This document shows, in pieces, positions 45,770 to 55,919 of a stretch of 64,000 nucleotides of DNA. The notes beneath the pieces are model-generated. The model did no database searches, was not told where the DNA came from, and saw only the letters and a program-made list of their open reading frames with translations. Within the stretch, counting starts at the first letter, position 1. Every line of letters starts with the position of its first letter. The DNA comes from Diplonema papillatum (Eukaryota; Euglenozoa; Diplonemea; Diplonemida; Diplonemidae): the NCBI GenBank assembly GCA_030068145.1, contig JAPJBO010000015.1, forward strand, positions 434,001-498,000, given 5' to 3'. Both the position numbers and the translations under genes were made by a program.

Positions 45770-46037
45770 ATGAAGGCGTCGGGTCGAGGAAGTCGAGCCG
45801 GTCGCCCAAAAGCGGGCCGCGGCGCGCACCCGTGCTTCAGGAGCCCGCAGCCGATCTCCGCCTTCGGCCGCACCAACTCGCCGTCGCAGCAGCCGCTGCG
45901 TGCAGAGATCCACGAGTCGGAGCAAGACGGTCGTTCCACCACACGGACGAAGCGGTCGACTCTGATCCCGCAGTTTACACGCACAGCTCTTTTCAAGCAC
46001 CACGCGGACACCCGCAGCTGGTACTCTATACCTCGCT
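45770..46037 (+). pseudogene. Decayed duplicate 2 of the PH/SAM gene 3' end
   Basis: This copy matches parental DNA from the GAGGAAGTCGAGCCGGTCGC word, with an internal deletion. It continues past the equivalent of the stop codon into the parental 3' flank (CCGCAGTTTACACGCACA, CCACGCGGACA). It therefore derives from genomic DNA or a transcript extending beyond the stop. Confidence 0.9.
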
Positions 46038-46937
46038 GATACCCGTGTGCTGCGGAAGCGGAGCTTCCTTCCTTGCTGAGCCCTCCTGCAGCTATGCGTG
46101 TCGCAGGGGGGTTTTTTTTCGAACCCTGGGCCCGCCTTGGGCGGGAAAGTAAAATCGGGACCACCCTAAGGGATTTGAAGTTGGTAAGTTGACGCCCATC
46201 GCCTACGGGCTAGTCACTGATACGGCACTGGATCCCCCCATCTGGTTTGGATTAGAATGCAAAGAATTTGTGGCGATAATCTGCATCGCCGGTGTCGCGG
46301 TAAGCACGTGAAGTGTCATGCTTTCGCCTCTTCACTACGTCTGGATCGTCGCGCTCAGGCGTGCATCGGTGCTTCGCCTCTGGAATCATGATGTCAAATA
46401 TCTTTTGGGCCCGAGGGGAGGGCTGTCAGTGTGCTCAGCTGACGGAGTGTCCGAAGGAGGGCCGGCCCAGCGGCATCAACCAACGAAGGCGCTCATTCAC
46501 GATGCCCAGAGCTGGCGTATCCCACCGTAGCCGCAAATAGGGTGTGCGTGGCCAGCGAATCCCCCACTGGAAGGAAGTACCACTGCTTCGCCCTACCTTA
46601 AGCAGATGCAAGGATCCAACCCAAACAAGACTTTCTTTTTCGAATAAGCACCTGCATTTCGTAGGAAATGCTCGGGGAAGCTGCCGGCTGCGAACAGAGA
46701 AAGGGGGATGTGCTGCAACCCAAGCGAAACACACGGTTGGAGCTTCGCCGGCGGCCTCTCCGAGTGTTCTTGTTGACATGTTTTGCATGCTGCTGAAATG
46801 TGTTTGCCGCAATGTTGTGCATTTTCAACCGGCACCGCTTTTGCGATCCCGCGTAGTCTCCCATTAGCTAGTAGTAAAGCTGAGGTTTGCCACGTCGAGT
46901 CATCTGTCTAGCGGGGTTTAGTCATAGGGCTCGGTTC
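46038..46937. other. Intergenic with a family A fragment
   Basis: A family A fragment occupies 46638-46720 (AATAAGCACCTGCATTTCGT, GGAAATGCTCGGGGAAGCTGC, CCCAAGCGAAACACA). A T-run lies near 46111-46118. No gene is recognised. Confidence 0.55.
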
Positions 46938-47113
46938 TTTTTTAGTACTAACAATCTTGTGGGTTGCCCTTCAATGTATTGTGCAGGCTAAAAAGACGTA
47001 GGCAGCGTGTTTTGGTGGTTGATCAGAATTCCTTACCTGAATATACACAGGGTAAATACAAGTGGGAAAACGATCAACCGGCACGCACAAACAAAACGAA
47101 GCGCCTGTCTTTT
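46938..47113 (+). repeat. Dispersed repeat family B, followed directly by A
   Basis: A well-preserved copy from TTTTTTAGTACTAACAATC to GCGCCTGTCTTTTTTT. The terminal T-run is shared with the start of the adjoining A copy. Confidence 0.93.
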
Positions 47114-47604
47114 TTTTGTATAAGCACCCGCTTTGTGAAAACTACTCGAGGAGGGCGCCGGTTGCAAAGTTTCACAGAAGCAGATGTGCTGCAGCCCACA
47201 TGAAGAAGAAGAGAAGAAGAAGTCCGCTCCTGGTCCAGGAACGTGACGGTCAACCACAGCTTGCAAAGCTTGAGTCGGAGGCAGCACAGTGCCACAACCC
47301 CGTCCGCTGACCGTCTCGACGAGCTTGTGTCAGCGTGAGCGCCCAGCCCCAAGGTGCGCCACGCTGGGAAATCGGTAGCCACTTGACCCGTAGGCCCGTG
47401 GCTCTGCGGCACCGCCGAACACGTGAAGCATGGCTCCCGTGTAGCAGGCTTTCCCTGGCAGCCCACATGAAACGAAGGTATCTCTGGGTGTAGTGCCGGG
47501 CGTAAGCCTGCAACATAAAATGACCGATTCATCGTTGTGTCTGGTTTCTCCCCCCTCTATAGCCTCTGTCGAAATAAGCACCGGACAACACCTCCGAGTA
47601 TGTT
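47114..47604 (+). repeat. Dispersed repeat family A interrupted by element J
   Basis: The A copy starts at TGTATAAGCACCCGC, is broken at 47204, resumes at 47458 and ends near AACACCTCCGAGTATGTTG. Removing 47205-47457 and one copy of the 14-bp flank restores the order seen in uninterrupted A copies. Confidence 0.9.
47205..47457 (+). mobile_element. Element J, 253-bp insertion with 14-bp target site duplication
   Basis: The insertion is bracketed by perfect direct repeats GCAGCCCACATGAA at 47191-47204 and 47458-47471. Uninterrupted A copies carry this site only once (GTAGCCCACACGAA). The element begins with a purine run (GAAGAAGAGAAGAAG) and has no open frame. A target duplication of this length and a simple-sequence end fit a SINE-like retroposon, perhaps in minus orientation with the run as its tail. 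A diverged relative is at 32960-33100. No tRNA-type promoter boxes are evident. Confidence 0.85.
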
Positions 47605-47831
47605 GATTGGCTAATGCCGCGGTGCTCCTTTCACACCCTCTCCTGTACATCTCCACCCCACACTCCCCTTCCCTTCTGAGCGGCACCGCCAGCCGAGACG
47701 TCCGTTAGGGCTAGCACGCGCGAGGGAAAAGAACGCGGAAAAAAAAAAACAAGAAAACCCCCCCGCACAAAGAATAGACGCTCCGCCTGTTTGCCCGCCC
47801 CCCTCTACAATAGACTTCTTTTTTCACGCGC

Positions 47832-47865
<34 letters not shown>

Positions 47866-48359
47866 TGTTGGGGGGTGAGAAGTTCCAGTCCCAGATCTTT
47901 AGCCCGGATCTCTGGGTCGCGTCTTCTTCTGGTCACCTCGTCGGTGCGCCCGGGTTGGCGGTGGCCCCGAGGGTGACGCTTTCGCAACGCCGAAAACGAT
48001 GGCGGCGCGTGCGAGCTTCCGTGCCTTCAAGAAGGCGAGTTCTTCTTTACGGAAGAGGCTTCCTCGTGGCTCGCATTGTCGCGAGCAGCCATATTGAGTG
48101 CCCCAGGTATAAAGGCTGATTCACGAGGATATTCACCTTCCTCGTGACGGGATATGACAACTGGCTTGTCGCGATCGTAGTGGCGTCGCCTTTTGATCCT
48201 TCGATGTTGCTCGTCCTATTCTAGACCAGCAGACTCGTTTAAGGTTTGGATAGTTCACCTCACTTGCAGGGGACGTGAGCTGGATTTAGGCCGTCGCGTT
48301 ACAGGTGCGAGGAAAAGCATGAACCTCCGCAGCGAGCACAACGATCGAGGTCGTCTCTT
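47605..48359. other. Intergenic with a (GT)n run
   Basis: A short A-run near 47740-47749 and the GT microsatellite are the only landmarks. No gene is recognised. Confidence 0.5.
47834..47864 (+). repeat. (GT)n microsatellite
   Basis: About 15 GT units follow a CGCG stretch. No flanking gene. Confidence 0.95.
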
Positions 48360-48534
48360 TTAGTACTGTCAATCTTGCGGGTTGCTCTTCAATGTATTGC
48401 GCAGGCTAAAAAGACGAAGGCAGCGTGGTTTGGTGGTTGATCAGAATTCCTCACCTGAAGATGGCACAGGGTAACAACAAGTGGGAAACCGATCAACCGG
48501 CACGCACAAACAAAGGCCCCCTCTTTTTTCCGGT
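48360..48534 (+). repeat. Dispersed repeat family B, followed by A
   Basis: This copy runs from TTTTAGTACTGTCAATCTTGCGGG to a C-rich end before CTCTTTTTTCC. It has lost the GAAGCGCC portion near its end but is otherwise standard. Confidence 0.92.
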
Positions 48535-48544
48535 TCGTCTCCTT

Positions 48545-48766
48545 TTTTTTGTATACGCACCTGCTTTGTAGGAAATGCTTGAGGACAACTGCCAGTTGCG
48601 ATAGGTCAAAGGAGGTAAATGTGCTGTAGCCCACACGAAACACTGGTAAAGCTGGGTTTAATGGCGGGCGTAAGCGTTCAACAAAAAAGACCCACTTTGT
48701 TAGTTGTATTGTTTGTCCCCCTTTAGCCCCCTTCGAAATGAGCACACGGCAGTCCCTCGAGTATTT
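48545..48766 (+). repeat. Dispersed repeat family A, preceded by B
   Basis: A near-complete copy from TTTTTGTATACGCACCTGC to GCAGTCCCTCGAGTATTTC. With the B copy before it, this repeats the B-A order seen at 46938-47604. Confidence 0.92.
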
Positions 48767-50127
48767 CTTTCCCCCCCCGCGCCTCCTTGATGCGCGCAGG
48801 CTACCCGGACGCGCCGCCGCGTGAACGGATTCGGCCAGTACGTAGAGACACACCCCCCCTTTTTGCGAGCGAGCACGACGTACGTGTCCGGAAGGCCCCG
48901 AGCGCCTTAACGACGACCACATTTTCTCAAACAAATCACCAAGGCGTGGCTACCCCCTCGGCACTCGCGCCGTGCCGAGACGAAATGCCTGCGGCGACCA
49001 CATTTGACACACCTTCTTCCTCTCGTCGTCTGCGCGCTTTTTTTCTTGCTCGCGCAAGGTACTGGACACTGAAGCGGTCCAGACTTTCGGTGCTAACAAG
49101 GACAGGTGTGGGTAGGACCCGAAACATGATGAAAAAGGCAGCCGCAGCGAATGCAAACGGGACGGCCGCCCCCCAGCCGGAACCCCCCAGAGGCGCAGTC
49201 GAACTGGAAGCAAATGCAACGCGGTGCCGACTTGTACGTCGATCCCATTCCGAGAAAGAGGTACCGGCGCCGTCGGTGTGCGGATGGAAATTGCTTTCTT
49301 GGTTGGGGTTTTACGCACATGTAGTCGTCCCATTCGCTTCACAATGATGAGGGCGTGCCAAGCGAAGCACACGAATACTGGGGCTGTCCGCGGATCGCCG
49401 ACAAAGGGAGGATGAATTTGTTATCGCTTTCGAAGGTGTGTGTGCACCTTGTCGTTGTGCCCGGTTGTGGAGATGTGCCGGGGCCCGGTGTGAATGGAAG
49501 GTATTTGGTGGGCGTGCGACGAGCAGCCGCACGCGGATCGCTTCTCTACCTGTGCGCGATAGGAGACTGAAGCCGAGCGGAACGTGACAAAGGATGTCGA
49601 GATATGATCCCGACGCTCTATGCGTAAATCAGGGCATTAGCTTCCCGAATCTCTCACGACACGAGTCCCCTGCACTCTTGGGCGTGCGACGAGCAGCCGC
49701 AAGTCCACGAATTGGGTGAGCTCAGGTTCCGCACGCATGCCGTTGTACCAATCCAAGCACAATCTTCAAGCATCAGAATAGTCTGCGGGTCGTCGAAGGC
49801 GACAAGAAGCCCCCCGTCCCAGTCTTTCCACAGAAGCGGTTGCTCAAGTGATACAATGCCGCGCGGTAGGCGACATGAGCAATTTTGTTACATTTTCACC
49901 TGCCAGGAGCCGGCTTCGTTTCAGCTTTCCAAAAGAACAAAAATGAATTTGTATGTTCCTCCAGTTCCACCCCCCCGTCCCCCAGAACCCTTCCCTGACT
50001 TCATCAGCCCTGTGTCTGTACGCCAGCAGATTGCTGTTGTTTCTTTTCACGAGTTTGCCGTTTTGCGAGCTATCCTTTCGCTCTCTTCCGCTTGAAGGCA
50101 ACCGCGCCATATCAACAACCCTGCCCG
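48767..50127. other. Intergenic, no gene recognised
   Basis: An open stretch at 48787-49347 lacks the codon bias of the confirmed genes and has no recognisable domain. The word GGGCGTGCGACGAGCAGCCGC occurs twice, at 49510 and 49681, marking another short local repeat. Confidence 0.5.
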
Positions 50128-50506
50128 CGAATAATGGAAATCGCTCTTACCGGGGCTGAGGGGGTCTTCGCTCCGTGATGGGACAATACATCGACTCTGA
50201 CGTCGGGTTTACTCGGCTGCACAAAACTTGCAGCTCTGTCTGTGCCTTTGAGGCGAAATTCTTAGATAGATGTAGGATGACGAACCTCTGCGAAAGCAGT
50301 CAACAAGAATGTCTTCATTAATTAAGAACGGGAGGCATGCCAAGATGATCAGATACCGTTGAAGTCCAGAGCTATAAACGATGCCGTCAAGTCATTTTGG
50401 CTCCCACGGCACTCTCCGAATGAGAAATCAAAGATTATGGGTACTTACCTTCAGGGGGTGTGTATTCGCAAGGCTGAAACTAAGGCAGATGCCACCCTTA
50501 CTCAAC
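50128..50506 (+). pseudogene. SSU (18S) rRNA fragment, central region
   Basis: In order this contains AATAATGGAAATCG, GGCGAAATTCTTAGA, GACGAACCTCTGCGAAAGCA, AAGAATGTCTTCATTAAT, GATCAGATACCGTTGAAGTCC, ATAAACGATGCCG and GTATTCGCAAGGCTGAAACT. Together they match about 380 nt of the central SSU rRNA domain. Changes at highly conserved positions indicate decay. The copy ends about 105 bp before the start codon of the next gene. Confidence 0.92.
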
Positions 50507-50610
50507 ACCTCAACACCTCAACACTTGTACAGGCCTCGCCGGCAGCAAGAAGAAAGTAAAAAGACAACCCCGGCTGCTTGCCACACGAATCAGTCCAAAA
50601 AGCACACGAA

Positions 50611-51582
50611 ATGCGCGCCGCTGACGTCCTTTCCGACATGCTCCGCGACGGGCCAAGCACCGACAGGCGCGCCGGAAAACCGCCGGTGTTCACCGTCGAG
50701 GCCTTCCTGGAGCACCGCCCGGAGATGACCGGGTTCTTCGGCTCCGGAGTCGCCGTTCCGACGCAGGTGACGACCGGGCTGGACGAAGACACCGCGGTGT
50801 TCGGAGCCGGCTGGGACGCGAGCCGGAAGAGGGTCGTCGTCAGCGGCGGCCTGCCGGCTGGCAGCAAGATCACCGCCGTCGTCCTGTGCAGAGCCCTGCT
50901 GTGGGGCGCCCTCGCGAGGGACGACGCCGAGGGCGGGGACGCAGGCAGCGCGGCTGATCGCGTGCTGTTTTACAAGATAGCCTCGACCTACGCGTCTTGG
51001 GTCTACGCCACCGAGTGCCTCGGGCTCAAGACGGCGGAGGTGTCGGCGACGCTGATCTCGCTCGACGAAGACCGACTGCTTTTCGCCGAGTTCCCCCGCT
51101 TAACGCACGTGGACCGGGTCTCGCGGCTGGTCTCCTCCTTCTCCCGGTGGGAGGACACGGCGGCCGTCTCCGCGAAGCTGCTGCCGGTGCAGCCGCTGCT
51201 GCTCCCGACGCTGCTGCTGCTGCCGAGGGACGGCGCGTCGTTTCCGCTCATCCCGGCTGCGTACGTGCACGCGGACTCTGTCCGCCTGCGGCTGCTGCGG
51301 GCGGTGGTCGACGGCCGGCTCGCGGCGGCGGTGGTGAGCGAGCAGAAGGCGGCGCAGAAGGACTGGAAGCGGGCGGCGGCCTGCGACGCGGCGCCGGAGG
51401 CTTGCGCAGAGCCGCCGCCGCACATCGCCGCTTACTTCGGGAGTGAACAAGCGGCGGCGGAGTGCTGCGGGGTGCTGTTTGCTGCAGCAGGGGACGTGGT
51501 GGATGGCAAGCTTGGCGATCTGCTGCATGTGTCCGTTGTGTTGCACGACCGCGCTAGGCACCTGACCGCGTCACACAGCTAG
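50611..51582 (+). CDS. Unrecognised single-exon protein, 323 residues
   Basis: The first in-frame ATG is at 50611, and the frame runs to TAG at 51580-51582 with the G/C-ending codon bias of the other genes, so it is very likely coding. The protein is alanine- and leucine-rich, begins MRAADVLSDMLRDG, and has a hydrophobic leucine run near residues 190-207 (LLPVQPLLLPTLLLLPRDG) that could be a buried strand or helix. I see no signal peptide and no family motif. It resembles a globular alpha/beta protein of unknown function. The sequence around the stop codon belongs to a 186-bp unit duplicated downstream, so the C-terminus may be evolving by duplication. It starts about 105 bp after an SSU rRNA fragment. 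Confidence 0.8.
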   Translation: MRAADVLSDMLRDGPSTDRRAGKPPVFTVEAFLEHRPEMTGFFGSGVAVPTQVTTGLDEDTAVFGAGWDASRKRVVVSGGLPAGSKITAVVLCRALLWGALARDDAEGGDAGSAADRVLFYKIASTYASWVYATECLGLKTAEVSATLISLDEDRLLFAEFPRLTHVDRVSRLVSSFSRWEDTAAVSAKLLPVQPLLLPTLLLLPRDGASFPLIPAAYVHADSVRLRLLRAVVDGRLAAAVVSEQKAAQKDWKRAAACDAAPEACAEPPPHIAAYFGSEQAAAECCGVLFAAAGDVVDGKLGDLLHVSVVLHDRARHLTASHS

Positions 51583-51890
51583 CTGAGGGTAGTGCAGAAC
51601 GCACTCTGAGCGAGCTACTGCCGACTCCACACGAGCTTGCGCAGGAGCTGGTCGTCTCTGACCCTGTTTGCTGAAGCCAGTGAGGTCAGTGGCAGGCTTG
51701 GCGATCTCATGTTTCCGTCGTTGCAAGACCGCGCTAGGCACCTGACCGCGTCATACACAGCCAGCCAACAAGGGACGCACTGTGAGCTGACGAGTACACG
51801 CGGACAAGCTTGCGGAGGATCTGGTCGTCTCTGACCCGCCCCCACATATTCCGGCAGTGAGCAGGCGGCGGCGGAGTGCTGAAGCCGGAG
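51583..51890 (+). pseudogene. Tandem decayed duplicate of the 50611 gene 3' end
   Basis: GCTTGGCGATCT at 51510 recurs at 51696, a 186-bp period that spans the stop codon. Shared words include GACCGCGCTAGGCACCTGAC, ACCGCGTCA and GCTGGTCGTCTCTGACCC. A further piece near 51843-51885 (CACATATTCCGGCAGTGAGC, AGGCGGCGGCGGAGTGCTG) matches parental 51421-51467, so two segments of the gene end were copied out of order. Confidence 0.88.
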
Positions 51891-53082
51891 ACCTCGCATC
51901 GCGAAACGCGATGAGCTCGTGCCCGGAAATCAGACGTGACTCCGGAGTTCAGGTGGGCCTTGTTGAGTCCGGAGAAGTGTCTTCGAATAAGTCGGTGTCA
52001 GTGATGTACCTGAAGAAGCCCCTTCGGAACGGGTTGTATTGAAGGACTGGACCCCGGGCAACATTTGTCTTCTCTCTCCTTCGCCGAGTATTTGGACACC
52101 GACGTTTGCGCAGCCCGCGGCTCTTCCGGCGCCCGCTGTTCCTTGTTGTGGGCGACGGCGTGCCTTTCCCGCATTCCCTTGTTCGCGCAAGTTCAGCTAC
52201 ACTCGCTCCGTGGCGCAGTGGTGCCGTCTGCGGGAGGTCGCTACATTTTCTCTCGTCGTGTTTGCACGACAGAAGGGAACACTTCCGGCACAACGGCTGC
52301 ACGTGATAGGCCAAGTGACGCCCGACAAGACAAGTTCCATACATTCGAGAAGACGCACATTGTTTAGCTGGTTGGCGTTCACATTCCACGCCAGCAACGA
52401 AGCAACCTTCTCCCCAACGCTTACACACCGCATACGTTCCTCTTTCTACACGCACCGACCGTGCCTAGGGAGCAGTCAAGCGTCCTGAATGAACGAAGAA
52501 GAAGAAGAGAGTAACCCAAAGCAAAGGTTTGGCGAGAACAAGTAAAAAATGAACAGTTAGTAGTTACAATCGTCCGCCTCGCTAGTTATCCCAGCTTCTT
52601 TTTTCACTTTCTCAAGTATCAGCGCCACCTGGCACGCAACATGTTATGATGCTTAAGCGGGTTCCTCAGCGGTTGTAAATTGTGAGATGTGATGGGCGAT
52701 CACGCGGACACCGAAAGTTGGCAACAGAAGGTAACGGTGCAGCCACCGACAGGTGGGGAAGCAGCCCGATATTGTTTGCAACGCGACCAATAAACAGTCA
52801 CCGGAGTATCGCGTGTCTGAAGATCTGAAGACAGACAAATATCAATTGCTGGGCAAACGACCAGCAGCGGCGGTGAAGCCTGCCCAGAAGTCGCGTATGC
52901 AAGAAGCAACGATTCGACTTGCCAGCAAGCTAACATCTGTCCTCTTGTGCACCAGACAGTCAGTCAGTGACGGAACATTGTCCTACCGAAAACGCCACCA
53001 TAAGCCCTGGTGCTAAAAGAAGCACCGCAGACGACGCACAGCACCGACGACTCCATCAGACGAATAACCTCACTAACCACGG
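51891..53082. other. Intergenic, no gene recognised
   Basis: The region has mixed composition, with a GAAGAAGAAGAAG run near 52495. A TGGCGCAGTGG word near 52211 looks like a Pol III A box but lacks a B box. Nothing else is supported. Confidence 0.5.
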
Positions 53083-53383
53083 GTACCCAGTGTGCCCAGA
53101 GTGCCTTAACTGTGGCGAGCAACGAACAGTTTTACCCTGCAATATATACCAAAAAACCTTATATTAAGGCGGAAACAACCCGCACCACGTGAAGTGCCGC
53201 AAGTGTCACGAAACCCAAGCACTCTTCTACGAGAAAATACTTAAAAACGCGGACAAAAGACCGGTTAACTCTGAAAATGAGAGGCTGCCTGTTTCAGCGA
53301 AAAAGCTTGCGCGCATCGGAATAATTTTCTTCGGGCATGCGCAGATTCTCTTCACCGGAATTTCTTCAATTTCCGGGTATTAA
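53083..53383 (+). pseudogene. Broken zinc-ribbon-like ORF, possibly transposase-derived
   Basis: One frame encodes two cysteine pairs (CPECLNCGEQ and VKCRKCHETQ) separated by a single in-frame TAA at 53165, then a basic and hydrophobic segment (LARIGIIFFGHAQILF) before a second stop. Spaced cysteine pairs followed by a helical segment occur at the N-terminus of ISXO2/Merlin-type transposases, but no catalytic residues are visible. The low GC and broken frame argue against a host gene. Confidence 0.35.
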
Positions 53384-53497
53384 AGCACCCATGCTGCGGA
53401 AAACGTTACGGCGGACCACGCGGATGTAATCCAAACAAGGACCAACCCACCCGCACCCCTCGTCGCCGCAGAAGAAAGACTGCCGTGCCAAAAGAAA

Positions 53498-55514
53498 ATG
53501 CTTGACGCCGCGGAGACACGGTGCGAAGCCAACTTCGAGAAAGCGACGGACAAGATGGACCTGCCGACACCGTCGACCGGGCCGAGCATGTCGCCGAACA
53601 CGCTGCCCTCGGAAGTCTTCGACAGCAGTTTGAACAGCAGCGTGAACCTGGACGGGAGGGACATGGAATCCCCGGAACACCGCGGCCCGAACGGGTCCTT
53701 TGCAAATGAAGACGGCCCCAAAGGCTCAGAGCACGCGCCCAAGCTCGTCGCGTCGCAACCGGTGTTTTCGAACGAAGTCGCGCACATGCTGATGGCCATC
53801 CAGGACGACATGGCACCGCGGGTTGTCCTGCAGGCCAGCGTCGGCTGGACGCCCGAACTGTGCAGGGGGACCGTGTTCCCGCTGCTGTGCCACACGAAGC
53901 ACACCGCCGAAGTGTTTTTAGTCGACGTGCTCTCGGACGACATCATCCTCGACGCCTGCGCCGTTCTGAGCTGCAACCCGACCATCACCTCGCTGGTGCT
54001 CCTCGGTCCGGATCTCTCGCTGCAGTCGTTGTCGGCCCTGTCGTCCCTGGTCGTCACGAGCACCAGCTTGCAGGCGCTTTCGCTGATGCACTGCCTGCGC
54101 CACATCGCTCCCCAAGCCATGCAGATCCTCGGCGAAGCCGTGCTCTACTCGAAAACCCTCGTCAGCCTCAACCTCGAAGGAAACGGCATCCAAGACGCGG
54201 ATCTCCTCCCCTTGGCGAGGGCCCTCGCCGCCCACAGAACGCTTCTCGACATTAACCTCGACAGCAACCAACTGGGCTACCACGGGTTGGACATGCTTAG
54301 CGAGGTTTGTTGCTCTATGCTCTGCGAAACAAACTGATACAGGCCAGGCATAAACGTCCCCTGACTGGTCAGTGCCACCTTGTCACCCAACACTGGCGCA
54401 AAAGTGGCTGCTTATCTCCTCGAATCTCCACAGTATTGTGATTGCCACGTAGCTCCTCCCTTCGGGGAGAGTCTGCGAGAGCAGAGAAGAAATTTGGCTG
54501 GCAAGCATTTTCACCACCTAAACGACAGGTTATGGGCTATAACGAAAGGCTTCAGGCTGTCTCCGTCAACAGGAACTTGGTTCGCTGCCCGACGGATGTG
54601 TACGAGGGGTTCTTCATTCAAGAACAGTGCCAAGTGAACAGGTTTGTTTCAAGCTTTCCTTGCCACTCGCTGGATGCCGTAAAAGCCAGCCGCGAACGCG
54701 AACGTCAACATTCGGGTCCCGTTGGGTCTTCTGCGAGTCGCTGAATTACTGAGTGTGACAGCCTCGTAAGGGCTCTTTGCCAGCTTTCGGGGTGCCGGAT
54801 TGCGGCACACGAAACGTGCACGCCCACGAAGCAATGTGCGATCACGCCAGCGTCTTCCTGCGTCAGTGATCGCATCGGGTTTTTGGTTTCTAGGTTTCTA
54901 GAGTGTGTCCTGCCCGAATGGGCTTTCCATTGGCTCGAGGGCAGCGTTCATCCGATGGCGTTTCGAACGTGCACACGGAACACAAACATTTCCCCAGTAA
55001 AACGAGTCGATCTTTCGAGCTCCTTCTGCTTCGCAATATGGTATTGTTAATACAAACGAGCGAGTGGAAACCCGCCGGCAGAAGGGGGGCAGCCGACGGG
55101 CTGTGTTGCTTCGTCACCACCACACTGGGAAGCTCATCCAAGTGTCCGATGAAACCCCTTGTCAACAATGACGGACGCTAGCGTCTGTCAAGAGCATAAC
55201 ACAGCCGTGTCTCAAAGGTGTGAGCCGATGCCTCTCATCGCACTGTCAAAAAAACCATACTACAACACAGGGAAGTGGCGCGGCTGGGATATTACACGGT
55301 CGAAGCGCACCAGACGTGGCCGTCGTTGTGGAGGAGGAAAATGCGGCGTTTGTGGTACGTGTGGTCAAAGCACGGCAAAACGGCCCAGGACGACTGGGTT
55401 CAGGTCCTGCAGTGGCTCGACTCCCGCGGATACGTCGAGCAGAAGGTGAAGCAGTGGATGCGCCTTGACGCGCCCCCCGAGCAACAGCCGGACACCATTT
55501 GGAGGCACACATGA
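53498..55514 (+). CDS. Leucine-rich-repeat protein, three exons
   Basis: Exons 53498-54304, 54556-54641 and 55271-55514 join in phases 0 and 2 (donors GTTTGT twice, acceptors CTTCAG and AACACAG) for 378 residues. Residues 1-75 are disordered and acidic. From about residue 150, ribonuclease-inhibitor-type leucine-rich repeats are visible (LVSLNLEGNGIQDADLLPLA and LLDINLDSNQLGYHGLDML), with less regular ones before. The two later exons encode a tryptophan-rich basic segment (TWPSLWRRKMRRLWYVWSKHG) and WVQVLQWLDSRGYVEQKVKQ, which may form a capping helix bundle. RI-type LRRs bind proteins; partner and location are unknown. Exon 2 is short, but its phase match on both sides and identical donor type support it. 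Stop is TGA at 55512. Confidence 0.75.
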
Positions 55515-55524
55515 AAGGTGGGCA

Positions 55525-55636
55525 TTTCCGGATTTCGGCGGGTCGTTTGTTTGCAAAAAAAACGAAGCGCGGGCGGATCAGCGAACAAATTAACGACGGC
55601 GAAAAATGAGAGCGTAAATAGTTCGTTGTTCTTCGT
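55525..55636 (+). repeat. Repeat G, copy 1 (partner 55809-55919)
   Basis: A 112-bp segment from TTTCCGGATTTCGGCGGGTC to GTTCGTTGTTCTTCGT recurs at 55809-55919 with few differences. It starts 10 bp after the LRR stop codon, so it lies in the probable 3' untranslated region. Confidence 0.92.
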
Positions 55637-55702
55637 GGGCACAGGGTAGTACGTGCGCTCGGCTAAAGGCCGGCGCGGGGCGAGACTGGAGGCAGCAGTT
55701 AA

Positions 55703-55808
55703 AGCTCGGGAAACAGTAGAGTTCGCTCGGGCGAAGCTAAGTTCGGGCGAAGCTAAGTTCTCGTAAAGCAAAGTTCGGGCGAAGCAAACTTCTCGTGAAG
55801 CAAAGTTC
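55703..55808 (+). repeat. Short tandem repeats, AAGCTAAGTTCGGGCG-type
   Basis: Four to five imperfect copies of GGGCGAAGCTAAGTTC and TCGTRAAGCAAAGTTC lie between the two G copies. The same motif occurs inverted at 28592-28680. Confidence 0.85.
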
Positions 55809-55919
55809 TTCCGGATTTCGGCGGGTCGTTTTTTTGCAAAAAAACGAAGCGCGGGCGGATCAGCGAACTAATCAACGACGGCGAAAAATGAGAGCGTAAA
55901 TAGTTCGTTGTTCTTCGTA
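55809..55919 (+). repeat. Repeat G, copy 2 (partner 55525-55636)
   Basis: This partner of 55525-55636 is in the same orientation. With the short repeats between them the pair looks like a solo element with terminal direct repeats of 112 bp. The interior (172 bp) is too short to code. Confidence 0.92.

Noticed and set aside
48787-49347. A 186-codon open frame downstream of a B-A repeat pair
   Set aside because: It starts inside low-complexity C-rich DNA, has mixed composition, no domain and weak codon bias.
52195-52235. TGGCGCAGTGG, like a tRNA A box
   Set aside because: No GGTTCGA-type B box lies at the right distance and no cloverleaf can be folded.
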